Source: Pedobacter hiemivivus (lineage in GTDB: Bacteria; Bacteroidota; Bacteroidia; Sphingobacteriales; Sphingobacteriaceae). From it: a DNA stretch of 64,000 nt. Of the stretch, positions 1 to 9,818 are shown in pieces (positions within the stretch are counted from its first letter, which is position 1; the number at the start of each line of letters is the position of its first letter). The notes under the pieces were generated by a model. It had not been told where the DNA came from. It saw only the letters and a program-made list of their open reading frames with translations, and did not search any database. The translations under genes and the position numbers were made by a program. The stretch lies in NCBI RefSeq assembly GCF_004331685.1, contig NZ_SJSM01000006.1:124001-188000 (forward strand), read 5' to 3'.

Positions 1-1757
1 AACTGCTTAAATTTAGGCTTATCCTTTAGAGACTCCTCATAGCTTAGCATATTTAAACCATAGCTGGTACCTATCCACAGTCTTTTCTTCCTATCCTTAT
101 ATAGCGACAGCACATCATTATTAGAGAGGCCATTTGACGAGGAAGTTGCTTTAAAGGTTTTAAACCTGCCTGTTTGCTTGTTCAATACACTTAATCCGCC
201 ATATCGGCAAGCAATCCAAAGATTCCCATCATCGCCGTTGCTCAAAGCATAAATAATATCATTGGCAGGGCCGTTCTCTGTCCCTGAAAGATATTGTCGG
301 AAGGACGTTACACTCAAAACACCTTGCCTGTTTTTGGCCAATTTTAAGTGGATCAGACCACTCCCACTTGTCCCAAGCCACAATGAACTATCCTTATCCT
401 GCAAAATAGCATATACCGACCCGAAAGCTGGCAATTCGGCCGAGCCCGCGACATCCGACCAAGTCATGCTACGCTTGGCAGCTAAATCATAAATACCTAT
501 CCCTCGCCCATCCGTACCAATGTAGACATAAGGATCAGTGCCCTTTTTTAGGGCATAAACGGAGTTATTCTCCAATCCATTGCTTGCATTTAAGCCTTCT
601 TTTGATGGCTGTAGATAGAACCGAGCCAGGAAATCTTTTAAGATCACAATTCCCTTGCCTTTGGTACCTACCCATAAATTCCCATCTACCTCAGCAAAAG
701 CGCGCACAGGCTTATTCAAATCATTAAAATTGCTTTTATTGACAAGCCCAAAATAGTTGATCTTTGGGTAAATCTTAATTAATCCATTCCCATCTGTCCC
801 AATCCACAATACACCGTCTTTTGCAGATTCAATCGTTGTTACCCTGGTACTGGCCAATTGCTTTACCTCTTCCAGCATCAGCGCAGCGGGTTTAAATTCA
901 TGATCTAATACGCCGATCCCTTGGCCCTCCCAACCTACAATGTAATTAGATTGGTAATATTGAATAGATTTAATGCCGCCCAGATTGTTGCTTAATTTTT
1001 GGGAAACAAACAGACGCTCATCTACAGTCCACAAATCTCCCCCCTCAACAGTATAAAAAACCCGGTTATTTGCCAGAAAGAAATTACTAATCGGCTTTTG
1101 CTGCTTTATCTTTTTGATCAGACTTAATCCTGATGGATTTGTTTTGCAGGCCATCAAGGTTCCATCATTTTGAAGAAACCACATCAATCCAGCGTCACTA
1201 CTTTCCATTTTAATAAGCCGCTTATTCCCTGCCGGAGAAGGAATGCGCTTAAATTGATTTAACTGTGCATCAAACCTGCTTAAGCCATAGATTTTACTGT
1301 AACAAAAAACGGTTCCATCTTTAGCCACCGCCAATTCATATTCTTTTTCGGCAATACTTCTTTTTGTCGCCTGATTATAAAAATACTGATAAAACTTCCC
1401 AGTAATCTTCTCAAAACGGGTTATCCCACCTATGGTACTGATCCATATATTGGCACTTTTGTCTTCCTTAATGTCCTGGATCACATTGTTCCCAATACTA
1501 CCAGCTGGATTTTCACTGTTGTAATTAAAAACGCTAAAATCCGTACCATCGTACATATTCAATCCATCCCAGGTGCCTACCCACAACAGCTGGTCCTTAT
1601 CCTGAAAGACTACATTTACGGCACTATTTGACAAACCATTACGATTATCAAACTGCTGAAAATAAAACTGTAAAGGTTCCTTTCTCTCAAAGGCGTGGAC
1701 GAATTGAGTCGTAAGAAGTAAAAGAATCGTGAAATAAAGCTTGCAAAAGTATTTCAT
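1..1757 (-). CDS. Regulator-propeller sensor protein (partial, C-terminus beyond left edge)
   Basis: The reading frame is open from the ATG at 1755-1757 to the window edge (585 codons). It starts with a signal peptide (MKYFCKLYFTILLLLTT, then a likely cut after VHA), then repeated propeller units of the type LLWVGTWDGLN, NIWISTIGGITRFE, VLWIGTDGNGLIKI, SLWLGTSGSGLIHL and RLWIGTSYGLN. These are Reg_prop repeats, normally the periplasmic sensor of hybrid two-component systems in Bacteroidota, followed by a Y_Y_Y domain, a membrane helix, a kinase and often an AraC-type output. Those parts would lie left of position 1. It follows the TlpA-like gene of locus 1 after 66 bp, so it may sense the glycan handled by that locus. 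The partner domains are inferred, not seen. Confidence 0.85.
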   Translation of the reverse strand, partial: MKYFCKLYFTILLLLTTQFVHAFERKEPLQFYFQQFDNRNGLSNSAVNVVFQDKDQLLWVGTWDGLNMYDGTDFSVFNYNSENPAGSIGNNVIQDIKEDKSANIWISTIGGITRFEKITGKFYQYFYNQATKRSIAEKEYELAVAKDGTVFCYSKIYGLSRFDAQLNQFKRIPSPAGNKRLIKMESSDAGLMWFLQNDGTLMACKTNPSGLSLIKKIKQQKPISNFFLANNRVFYTVEGGDLWTVDERLFVSQKLSNNLGGIKSIQYYQSNYIVGWEGQGIGVLDHEFKPAALMLEEVKQLASTRVTTIESAKDGVLWIGTDGNGLIKIYPKINYFGLVNKSNFNDLNKPVRAFAEVDGNLWVGTKGKGIVILKDFLARFYLQPSKEGLNASNGLENNSVYALKKGTDPYVYIGTDGRGIGIYDLAAKRSMTWSDVAGSAELPAFGSVYAILQDKDSSLWLGTSGSGLIHLKLAKNRQGVLSVTSFRQYLSGTENGPANDIIYALSNGDDGNLWIACRYGGLSVLNKQTGRFKTFKATSSSNGLSNNDVLSLYKDRKKRLWIGTSYGLNMLSYEESLKDKPKFKQ

Positions 1758-1759
1758 CA

Positions 1760-1800
1760 ATCGTATATGGGAAGGAGGGTTATCTCTTCCAATATACGAT
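1760..1800. repeat. 15-bp inverted repeat at the start of the sensor gene
   Basis: The arms at 1760-1774 (ATCGTATATGGGAAG) and 1786-1800 (CTTCCAATATACGAT) pair with one mismatch across an 11-base loop. The hairpin ends 2 bases before the sensor ATG on the minus strand. It has no T-run, so it is not a typical terminator. It could be an operator or a translational control hairpin. Confidence 0.5.
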
Positions 1801-1823
1801 TAAATTGCAAAGATTAATCGAAA

Positions 1824-3740
1824 CTATTGCTTAGCCTGTTCAAGCAAGATATCAATCTGTACAGCCAACTTATGCTCCAGCTCTGCGCCTTCAAAACCAA
1901 TAGTACGGAATTGCATTTTCCCTTGATGATCTATCACTGCAATTGTGGGAATAAGCGCAAAGCCAACTTTCTCTCCTATATCAGGGTCATTGTTAAAATA
2001 CAATGGAAAAGTATACTGCGGGTTCTTAGCCTCCCAGCCAATAGCATCTTTTATCGTATTTTTCGCCCCACTATTTACAACCATAAACATCAATTGGGAG
2101 TTGTTTTTATACTTGTCGTACACTTTCTGCAGATAGGGCATTTCCTGCATACAGGGCACACACCAGGTGGCCCAGAAATCAAGGACCACGATTTTACCTT
2201 GCATCATTTCTTTGGTAACCGGCTTACCTTTAAGATCGGTTAAACCAGTTAGCTCCGGCCCAGGCTTGTTCATCAACTGCTTTTTCAGGGATGCTTTTAG
2301 CTGAGCTAATTTTAGTTCTTCCAGCTTCTTGAGTTTTGCATTGAATTCGGTCTCAGAAGGATTGAACTTTAGAAAATTAGTTTTAGCGGATTTAATGGCA
2401 GCAGTATCCGAGGGATCTTTTAATAACACCATCCAAATGGCCTCAAAAGCTTTTTCAGAGCTCCCGGCTAGTTCATAAAGCAGCGCTATGTTCATCAGGC
2501 TTTCTTTATTCGCACCATTGCCTTCGGCTTTAACCACAAGCTTCATCGCTTCCTCTTTATTTCCCAGGTAAAACTTATTCAGGGCGATGATGGCATTAAG
2601 GCTTGATTTTGCTTCAGCAATCGTCTTGGTCCGCACACTATCGGCCACAAAAGGCAAAATATGACCGTACTCGGGAAAATACCTGATGACACCTATCGGC
2701 CACTGCTCAGCAATCTTTAAAGATGCTTCGGCATAAGCAAGTGCAGTATCAGCGGCGAGTTTTTCCGCAGTCAATTTTTCAGCAATTGTTTTTAGTTTCT
2801 GAGGTGTATAGGGCTCTGGCGCCCCCATGCTTTTACGGGCATGATAAACGGCTTTCGCCTCATCCTTGAGCCTGACATAATGCTCAAAAAGGATCCGGTG
2901 GATTTCTGTCGAATTTTCACCTGACTCCTTATCTTTTTTTAGTAATGCTTCGAGCTGGGCCACTTTTTTAGCTTCATTCTTTTCTTTGGAAATAGCGGAG
3001 ATCAGATAGTCTTTTGCCAGGTCTGATTCGGGAAAACGCTTGGAAACAACCTTACGGATCGAGTCCAACCTATAATTTTCTCCAATAATCAGATAACCCA
3101 TGGTCACTTTGTTGAGGTTACCGCCGAAGGTGGGGTTTTCTTCAAACTTTGCCGCGATGATTTTTCTGGCCTCCAGCCGATGTTTCATCTTTTCCTCTGG
3201 CGTTTTTGCCAGGGTCATCAGTACGCTTTGCTCACGTACTTTGGCTTCGTAATTATCGGGATAGTTGGTCAGTTCTTTTTTTAGCAGTGCCAGTTGCAAA
3301 GCAGACAATTTCGGAGATTTGGACATCTGAACCCCAAGGCTATAGGATTCATGTAAAAACCCATCTCCTACCCGCTTATTACCATTATATACGGCAATAG
3401 AATAGTGCCGATCGGCCGCAGGCTTATCGATGATTTCACCGCTCTGCAGATAAAAGGAAGCAAAGGTAGCGTAGCGCTGTAAAACAAAAGACGCGATCCA
3501 TTTGTCGCCCTGTTTGGTCATTGGTAACTTCCAGGGCTGATCGTAAAATGTAGAATAAGTAAAGTTGATGAGGATGCTGCTGGCATCTTTGCCGATTGCA
3601 GCACCCGCGATTCCAGGATGATAAGTGATGGTCACCTTTTCTCCTCGTTGTGGCTTTTCGGGGGTAATTTGTACCGCCTGTGCTTGTACTTGCAAAATTG
3701 CAAGTACAAGGAGGCAGCTCATGAGCATGTGTTTTAACAT
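1824..3740 (-). CDS. TlpA-like thioredoxin-domain protein with long alpha-helical N-terminal region
   Basis: The 638-residue exported protein has a signal peptide (MLKHMLMSCLLVLAILQVQA) and a C-terminal TlpA/AhpC-type thioredoxin domain from about residue 495. The active site is WATWCVPC (Cys527 and Cys530) and the cis-proline loop is LIPTIAV near 598. The middle (about 150-470) is rich in Lys, Glu and Ala with TPR-like helices. Proteins of this build are common at the end of SusC/SusD loci in Bacteroidota and probably act as periplasmic thiol-disulfide reductases. It starts 11 bp after the SusD stop codon, so it is in the same operon. The true substrate is unknown. Confidence 0.85.
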   Translation of the reverse strand: MLKHMLMSCLLVLAILQVQAQAVQITPEKPQRGEKVTITYHPGIAGAAIGKDASSILINFTYSTFYDQPWKLPMTKQGDKWIASFVLQRYATFASFYLQSGEIIDKPAADRHYSIAVYNGNKRVGDGFLHESYSLGVQMSKSPKLSALQLALLKKELTNYPDNYEAKVREQSVLMTLAKTPEEKMKHRLEARKIIAAKFEENPTFGGNLNKVTMGYLIIGENYRLDSIRKVVSKRFPESDLAKDYLISAISKEKNEAKKVAQLEALLKKDKESGENSTEIHRILFEHYVRLKDEAKAVYHARKSMGAPEPYTPQKLKTIAEKLTAEKLAADTALAYAEASLKIAEQWPIGVIRYFPEYGHILPFVADSVRTKTIAEAKSSLNAIIALNKFYLGNKEEAMKLVVKAEGNGANKESLMNIALLYELAGSSEKAFEAIWMVLLKDPSDTAAIKSAKTNFLKFNPSETEFNAKLKKLEELKLAQLKASLKKQLMNKPGPELTGLTDLKGKPVTKEMMQGKIVVLDFWATWCVPCMQEMPYLQKVYDKYKNNSQLMFMVVNSGAKNTIKDAIGWEAKNPQYTFPLYFNNDPDIGEKVGFALIPTIAVIDHQGKMQFRTIGFEGAELEHKLAVQIDILLEQAKQ

Positions 3741-3751
3741 AAAGATGCGAA

Positions 3752-5197
3752 TTAGTTATAGCCCGGATTTGGGACCAAACTGTTATTACTGTTTAAAGCT
3801 GAAGATGGGATCGGGAAAAGAATGGCAGTTGATTTCCATGCTGTTTTCGTCAGACTCAATACGTCATCTGCCCTGGTTTTAGTTGGGTCGCCGGTAATGC
3901 TTTTCCAACGCTTTAAATCAAACCAGCGATGCCCCCACTCGGTGAACAGCTCAAGTCTTCTTTCATTTTCCACCTGCGCCATGGCTACAGCCAAATCTGC
4001 TGTTATTGGTAGCGGATTTAAGCCCGCTCTCTGGCGTATCACATCCAAATCGTCCTTCATTCCGGAGAAATTTAGCTGTTGCGCACGGGCTTCTGCACGG
4101 ATCAGAAAGGCTTCAGCAAACCTAAGTACCATGGAATATTCAGTAGGTAAATTAACAGCCCCCACTCTCACTTTGTATTTAGCCGGGTAGTAATGGATCA
4201 CCGGAGGAACGGCTGTTGTTGGATATTCGCCAATCCAATTCGTTTTCCTCAGGTCATTTGTTCCGAATGCTTCTATTAAGCTACCAGCTCCTTTATTCAG
4301 TCGATAAAAAGGTGCACCGGTAGATAAGAGTGTATTGCCTTCCCAGGTATTTCTTCCAGTGCTGGTATTAATAGCCTGCAGTTGCCATACTGCTTCAGCG
4401 CTATTTTTCAGAAAAGCCTTGGTCATGTGTGACAGACTATTGGGATCAGGATGATTAAGGATGGCATAGCCCGTGGTGCTGATGACCTCAGCGGCTTCCT
4501 GCTCCGCCAGCGGATAGTTCCCGCTGTACAGATAAGTCCTGGCCAGCAACAGCGTTGCGGCCGTTTTATTTGGGCGTATACGCTCCTTATTTCCCGGATA
4601 AGCAAGAACCAATACTTTTTTTGCTTCAGTCAAATCCTTAATGATGGCGGCATATACCTCAGCCTTTGGTGTTCTCGGCAGATTCGTATTTTTAAGCACA
4701 TCGGAATCCAGGATCAATGGTACATCACCGAAAAAGTTTAGGAGGTAAAAATGGCAAAAGGCCCTTACAAACAAGGCTTCACCAAGCAATTGATTTTTAA
4801 CTTCGGGTGTTAGTGTGGTAGATGCTGATACACCTTCTATAGCCAGATTTGCACGATAAATAAAACTATAGGGTTGTTCCCACATGACTTTGACATACTG
4901 ATTTCCTGCAGAAACGGAATTGTTCTTAAATTCATCAAAAGGTGCTGATGCAGAAGCATAGGTAAATTCATCGGCAGCCATGGCACACATAAATGTAGTG
5001 ACTACATTAGCAAACTGATAGTTGAACCCGTTCATATCACTGTAAATCCCCATTACCGCAGCTGTAGCAGATGCATCATTTACAAAGACTAGTTTACTAA
5101 TTAGTTGATCTTTTGGATCATCAATATCTACAAATTTATTACAGGAAACCAGTGTGCTTAAAATCACAATACACAGAACAGAATATAATATTTTCAT
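3752..5197 (-). CDS. RagB/SusD family nutrient-uptake outer-membrane lipoprotein (locus 1)
   Basis: The 481-residue protein begins with a lipoprotein signal (lipobox LVSC, Cys19). It has the SusD pattern of an N-terminal region with FVDIDDPKDQ and TPR-like helices (LLLARTYLYSGNYPLAEQEA), and the usual C-terminal VENERRLELFTEWGHRWFDL and PIPSSALNSN motifs. SusD proteins sit on the cell surface as the lid of the SusC transporter and help bind a glycan or peptide ligand. It starts 12 bp after the SusC stop, the standard SusC-SusD pairing. The ligand cannot be read from the sequence. Confidence 0.95.
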   Translation of the reverse strand: MKILYSVLCIVILSTLVSCNKFVDIDDPKDQLISKLVFVNDASATAAVMGIYSDMNGFNYQFANVVTTFMCAMAADEFTYASASAPFDEFKNNSVSAGNQYVKVMWEQPYSFIYRANLAIEGVSASTTLTPEVKNQLLGEALFVRAFCHFYLLNFFGDVPLILDSDVLKNTNLPRTPKAEVYAAIIKDLTEAKKVLVLAYPGNKERIRPNKTAATLLLARTYLYSGNYPLAEQEAAEVISTTGYAILNHPDPNSLSHMTKAFLKNSAEAVWQLQAINTSTGRNTWEGNTLLSTGAPFYRLNKGAGSLIEAFGTNDLRKTNWIGEYPTTAVPPVIHYYPAKYKVRVGAVNLPTEYSMVLRFAEAFLIRAEARAQQLNFSGMKDDLDVIRQRAGLNPLPITADLAVAMAQVENERRLELFTEWGHRWFDLKRWKSITGDPTKTRADDVLSLTKTAWKSTAILFPIPSSALNSNNSLVPNPGYN

Positions 5198-5209
5198 AAT
5201 TTCTTTTTT

Positions 5210-8200
5210 TTAAAATGCCAATTGTAAACCTGCAGTATAAACGCTTAATGGTGGTAACGCATAACCCTTTGTTTCTGGATCAAATCCATCGTATGAGGTG
5301 ATGGTAAACAGATTCTGAGCCTGAACATATACACTCAGGTTCTTAAATTTCGAATTCTTTATCACATCTGTAAGGTTGTATTTCAGGGAAACATTTTTCA
5401 ATCGGATAAACGAAGCATCTACCCAATTGGCATTTGAAAACCTGTATAAGTTTTGAGAGGCATTAAAAATAGGCTTCGCTGAAGTTGCGCTGGCCCCCGG
5501 AATGGAAGCCTCCTGACCCGCGCTCTGCCATCTGTCTAATGCGCTCAGATCTTTGTTTTTCAAAAGTCCATTAGAGGAAGCCTGGTTACCATAGTTAAGC
5601 CCCGGTCCCTCTTGTTTAGCAAACTGAAAAAAGAAGTCGAGACTAATTTTTTTGTATGTCAGACTATTCGATAATCCGCCGTAAAACTTCGGCATGGTAT
5701 TGCCCATCACGACCATATCTATCCTATCCGTAAATAGCCCATCTCCATTCACATCTCTGAATAATGGTACACCTGTGGCGGGATCTATGCCAGTAAAATC
5801 ATAACCTTTCACAATGGTAAGTGGCTGTCCGATCACATATCTGTTTGAATTTACCGTTGTAGCCAGATTTGGATACGCTATCAATTTATTTCTGGCGATG
5901 GTCAGATTCGCGGAAGTATTCCAGGTAAAGTTTCCGCCACGCACATTGGTTGAAGTGATTTCGAACTCGAAACCCTGATTCTGCACCACTGCAGGTAAAT
6001 TCGCTGTATATTCTGGAAATCCGGATTGCGGAGACAATGGGTAACCAACCAACTGATTACCTGAACGGCCGCGGTAGAAGTTCGCCGTCAGCATAAACCG
6101 ATCCTGAACAAATCCTAAGTCTATTCCGAACTCAAGTTTCTTATTGACTTCCCAACTGTAATCGGGATTAGGGAAACGACTTGGATAAATACCCGCAGAA
6201 CCTCCATAAGAAAGTGAAGTTGAGGACCAGCTGTCTAAGAACTGATAGCTTCCGATCTGATCATTACCTACTGTTCCATAACTTGTCCTCAATTTAGCAA
6301 AGGATAAGAATTTTAGCTGATCTTTCACAAAAGATTCGTTGCTGATGAGCCATGCTGCACCAACGGATCCAAAATTACCAAATCGTTTTCCAGGTCCAAA
6401 CCTGGAAGAACCATCACGACGGAATGTACCGTTGATGATGTATTTTTCATCAAAATTATAAGTTAAACGCCCGAAGAAAGAAGCATATCTGTATTTGGTG
6501 TAGGTATAGGTACGAGGTGTGACTACCGGTGCTGCTTTGATATTTTCTAATTGTTCATCGCTCACATAGCCTCCGCCGACCAATGATTGTGCTTCGGTAA
6601 TGCTGTGCTGAAAAGTTCCCCCGGCCAAGGCAGAAAGATTGCCTTTACCCAATTGAACGGAATAATCCAGCTGAGGCTCCAGGATATAGGAGTTGAATGA
6701 GCCATTTCCGTAGTTCCCGACACTTCCGCTATAGGTAGTGGGATTGAAACTGATTTTAGGCAGCGTCTGCACTTGTTTCGTTTCCAAACGGTTATATCCA
6801 GTACTTAATTTTGCATTTAGCCCATTGATAATGGTATAGGCCAATGATGTGTTGACAAACAGGTTATTGGTATTGGTCACATTTGTGCGTTCGAGCAAAG
6901 CCATTGGGTTCTGCTCAACAGTGTTAAACCAGTAATAATTGCCTTTTTCGTCGTATATCGGCATATTAGGAGCCAGATTGAACGAGCCTGCCAGATCTGT
7001 TATTGCCGAATTGTTTTCGTCAATCACATATTTTATCGAGCTGGTCATTCTGAATTTATTGTTCTGCGAATTGTAATTCAGTGAAGAATTCAATGATCCT
7101 CTTGTATAACCGGTATTGCCGGGCAATACCGATTTCTCGTTGCGAAATGCGCCACTAACCAGAAAATTAGTCTGTTCAGTTCCTCCGCTTAAACTTAGCT
7201 GTGCTTCGGTCAGACCTGCAGATTTTCCAAATAATTTTTCCTGCCAGTTCTGGTCAAGATCCGGACTCCAGGTCAGCAGATCGGGAGCCTGTAATTCAGT
7301 TGGGGTGACTGCATCATTTTTAAAGGCTTCGCGTCTTAATTCCAGATATTGCGCAGTATTGAGCATGTCAACTTTATGATTCACCTGCGCGAATCCCTGG
7401 TATACATTCATGTTTACTTCTGCCTTTCCAGATCTACCTTTTTTTGTCGTAATTAAGATCACACCGTTTGCACCCCTTGATCCATAAATAGAGGTCGCAT
7501 CCGCATCTTTTAATACATCAATTCGCTCTATATCTGAGGGATTGATACTACTCAAGGGACTTTGTGTTCCATTTGCTCCAGTAAACTGGCTTAAACTTTC
7601 TGAAATAAATGGTATTCCATCCACAATATATAATGGCGAATTACCGGAGGATATGGAATTCTGTCCGCGCAGACGCACATTATATCCAGAACCAGGATAT
7701 CCTGTTACTGCAGAAATATCTAAACCTGCGACTCTCCCTTGTAATGCTGCAAGTGGATCTGCTACCGGTTGATTTGCAATGCTTTTGGCCGTAATGGAAC
7801 TTACCGATCCGGTATTGTTTCTTTTTGTTGTAGTTCCATAACCGATGACAACCACATCATCAAGCGTACCCACATCAGGCCTTAAAGAAACATTCGTCAT
7901 GCGCCCGTTTTTTACCGGGGCCTCTGCCGTAACATACCCGATATAGCTAAAAACAAGTATCACATTTTCATTAGCGACTCTTATAATGTATTTACCCTCA
8001 CCGTCTGTAGTAACCCCGGTGTTTGTTCCCTTTACTTTAACAGACACACCCGGCAATGGAAGGTTATTTTCATCCTTCACAACACCATTGATCGTTATAT
8101 CCTGAGCCTTGGCAGGCGCGTCTTTAAAAATAATGACACTATTGTTGACCTGTTTATAATTTAAGCCCGTCCCTTTTAACAACTCATCCAATGTGCTTTT

Positions 8201-8521
8201 TACGGATCGGCTTTCTCCGTTAAGGGTGACGTCCTTAACAGAGGAAATCAGCTCATTCCGGTAAGCAAACCTAAAGTCGGTTTGTTTTTCTATCTGAGAA
8301 AAAGCACTACGAAGTGTCCCCCTGTTGATGTCGATGGAGACTTTCACGTCGGAAAGTGTCTGAGCAGAACCTGGGGAGGCCGTTAAACTGCCAACGGTAA
8401 AAATAATAACCAATAAGAGGATCGCGTTTACTTTCATAAAAAATCTTAATTTTTTAAAATTAAACGGAGCGTAAAATGCCGGGACACACCGGCTTGCAAA
8501 ACGAGTAGAATTGTAATACAT
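5210..8521 (-). CDS. SusC/RagA TonB-linked outer-membrane transporter with STN domain (locus 1)
   Basis: The protein has about 1100 residues in the order signal region, STN domain (DINRGTLRSAFSQIEKQTDF onwards), carboxypeptidase-D-like repeat (INGVVKDENNLPLPGVSVKV), plug (ATSIYGSRGANGVILITTKK) and a beta-barrel ending in GLQLAF. An STN domain in a SusC protein normally means that the transporter signals through FecR to an ECF sigma factor, and both are encoded upstream. Several starts are possible. I chose the ATG at 8521 (MYYNSTRF), since Sphingobacteriaceae SusC proteins often carry such an extension before the classic signal peptide. The ATG at 8437 (MKVNAILLLVIIF) is the alternative. It pairs with the SusD gene downstream. 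Confidence 0.93.
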   Translation of the reverse strand: MYYNSTRFASRCVPAFYAPFNFKKLRFFMKVNAILLLVIIFTVGSLTASPGSAQTLSDVKVSIDINRGTLRSAFSQIEKQTDFRFAYRNELISSVKDVTLNGESRSVKSTLDELLKGTGLNYKQVNNSVIIFKDAPAKAQDITINGVVKDENNLPLPGVSVKVKGTNTGVTTDGEGKYIIRVANENVILVFSYIGYVTAEAPVKNGRMTNVSLRPDVGTLDDVVVIGYGTTTKRNNTGSVSSITAKSIANQPVADPLAALQGRVAGLDISAVTGYPGSGYNVRLRGQNSISSGNSPLYIVDGIPFISESLSQFTGANGTQSPLSSINPSDIERIDVLKDADATSIYGSRGANGVILITTKKGRSGKAEVNMNVYQGFAQVNHKVDMLNTAQYLELRREAFKNDAVTPTELQAPDLLTWSPDLDQNWQEKLFGKSAGLTEAQLSLSGGTEQTNFLVSGAFRNEKSVLPGNTGYTRGSLNSSLNYNSQNNKFRMTSSIKYVIDENNSAITDLAGSFNLAPNMPIYDEKGNYYWFNTVEQNPMALLERTNVTNTNNLFVNTSLAYTIINGLNAKLSTGYNRLETKQVQTLPKISFNPTTYSGSVGNYGNGSFNSYILEPQLDYSVQLGKGNLSALAGGTFQHSITEAQSLVGGGYVSDEQLENIKAAPVVTPRTYTYTKYRYASFFGRLTYNFDEKYIINGTFRRDGSSRFGPGKRFGNFGSVGAAWLISNESFVKDQLKFLSFAKLRTSYGTVGNDQIGSYQFLDSWSSTSLSYGGSAGIYPSRFPNPDYSWEVNKKLEFGIDLGFVQDRFMLTANFYRGRSGNQLVGYPLSPQSGFPEYTANLPAVVQNQGFEFEITSTNVRGGNFTWNTSANLTIARNKLIAYPNLATTVNSNRYVIGQPLTIVKGYDFTGIDPATGVPLFRDVNGDGLFTDRIDMVVMGNTMPKFYGGLSNSLTYKKISLDFFFQFAKQEGPGLNYGNQASSNGLLKNKDLSALDRWQSAGQEASIPGASATSAKPIFNASQNLYRFSNANWVDASFIRLKNVSLKYNLTDVIKNSKFKNLSVYVQAQNLFTITSYDGFDPETKGYALPPLSVYTAGLQLAF

Positions 8522-8565
8522 TGCGTTGGTTTTAGTTTGAACTGATACGAGAATTGAAACCATCC

Positions 8566-8602
8566 GCAAACTCCGGGTGCAACCGGGGTTTGCTTCTTTT
8601 GG
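8566..8602 (+). terminator. Stem-loop in susC leader, terminator-like on the plus strand
   Basis: GCAAACtCCGG at 8566-8576 pairs with CCGGgGTTTGC at 8583-8593 around a 6-base loop, followed on the plus strand by TTCTTTTGG. It lies between the fecR stop and the susC start and is antisense to the operon in its terminator orientation. No T-run follows on the minus strand. It may end an antisense RNA or simply stabilise the leader. Confidence 0.4.
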
Positions 8603-8668
8603 TTTGGCGTGTAAATATTATGGTGATGCCTTGTTGTTCATTTCTGGTTGTTTAGGTTTTTTTATTAT

Positions 8669-9673
8669 TTAACATCCCGGCCCGTCGATCGTAACCGTAT
8701 TATTCTGTAGTTTGAGTGTTGCCCCTGTAATATCCCCTACCACACTCAACACCTGAGTAATGTCATTTCTATTGAGAAAGGCTGCCGTAAAGCGACACGA
8801 TTTCACTTTCTCATTGTTAAACTGAATTTTCACACCATAACGCTCTGCTATCATTTCTGCAGCTTCGCCTAAGGTTATATCGTCCATGATCAGATCATGT
8901 TTTTTCCACTCCACAACCTCAGCAGCATTGACTTTCATTTTTACTGGATCGGGTAATTTGGTATTCCATGCCAATTGCTGGTCTGGGGTTAAAACGGCCA
9001 GCATTTTCTTTCCGTTCTCTACCTTAACTTTTCCGCGTGTTACCGTTACAGTTACCGCATTATTGGCATCATAAGCGCTAATGTTAAAGGCAGTGCCCAA
9101 TACAGTAGTTTTAATTTTTCCGGTATGGATTACAAAGGGATGCCTGGCATCATGCTTAATATCGAAATACGCTTCTCCTATTAGGCGAACTTCCCGTAGG
9201 GCCTTCCCTTCAAAAGTGTCGGCATACTCCAGATAGCTACCCTGATTTAATTGCACAGAACTTCCGTCAGGTAGTTTAACCCATTTATGGGCCTCATTTT
9301 TTTTCGGTGCCTGACTCGTCTTTTTTATTCCGGCCAAATCTCTTTGTTCAACACCTGACCTTAATTGTAACACACCAATGCTTGCTACCAATACCAACAC
9401 TGCTGCCGCAGCTATCCATGTCCAATTCCAATGTTTTTTTACCGGTAATTTATCCTCAATAGCTTGATTTATTTTCTCAAAAAGCTTAGCTTCATCTATA
9501 TTCAGATTTGGATGCGCCGAATTGGCAAATTCCTGTTCTGTAGCTTCCAATGCCTGGCGCCACTCTTCTTCATAACCACCAGCTTTAACAAAAGCCTCGA
9601 CCTGCTTTATTTCAGCAAGACTACAGCGGTTTAAAATGAAATTTATAAATAATTCTTTGACCTGATTTTCCAA
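8669..9673 (-). CDS. FecR-family anti-sigma factor (locus 1)
   Basis: The 334-residue protein has a cytoplasmic N-terminal helical region (1-80) that would bind the sigma factor and one membrane helix at about 84-104 (WTWIAAAAVLVLVASIGV). A periplasmic FecR domain follows (about 130-230, with VKLPDGSSVQLNQGSYLEY and GEAYFDI), then a C-terminal DUF4974/STN-like domain (ITLGEAAEMIAERYGVKIQF). FecR proteins pass the signal from the STN domain of a SusC protein to an ECF sigma factor. The susC gene lies 147 bp downstream. The likely partner sigma factor (10910-11491) is separated from it by a Fic gene on the other strand. Confidence 0.93.
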   Translation of the reverse strand: MENQVKELFINFILNRCSLAEIKQVEAFVKAGGYEEEWRQALEATEQEFANSAHPNLNIDEAKLFEKINQAIEDKLPVKKHWNWTWIAAAAVLVLVASIGVLQLRSGVEQRDLAGIKKTSQAPKKNEAHKWVKLPDGSSVQLNQGSYLEYADTFEGKALREVRLIGEAYFDIKHDARHPFVIHTGKIKTTVLGTAFNISAYDANNAVTVTVTRGKVKVENGKKMLAVLTPDQQLAWNTKLPDPVKMKVNAAEVVEWKKHDLIMDDITLGEAAEMIAERYGVKIQFNNEKVKSCRFTAAFLNRNDITQVLSVVGDITGATLKLQNNTVTIDGPGC

Positions 9674-9794
9674 TTTTTCTTTGCCTGTTTATTATATTAC
9701 AATTAACAGGCAGGGTACATTTACTCCAATTGAAAATAAATATTCTTTTTTTGAAGAGGACTGTCACTTTAGATAGTATATATGTTTTTATGGG

Positions 9795-9802
9795 TATATT
9801 TG
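9795..9802 (+). promoter_or_regulatory. Possible -7 box (TATATTTG) for the Fic gene
   Basis: TATATTTG fits the Bacteroidota -7 consensus TAnnTTTG and lies 16 bp before the Fic ATG. It sits in a short direct repeat (TGGGTATATT twice, 9791-9810). No TTG is found at the proper distance for a -33 box, so the call is weak. Confidence 0.3.
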
Positions 9803-9818
9803 GGTATATTTTTGGATA

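Noticed and set aside
1827..2243. A 138-codon open frame opposite the TlpA-like gene
   Set aside because: It is the complement of the conserved thioredoxin domain and has no protein features of its own. Many similar opposite-strand frames in the SusC, SusD, uvrB and YfhO genes were dropped for the same reason.
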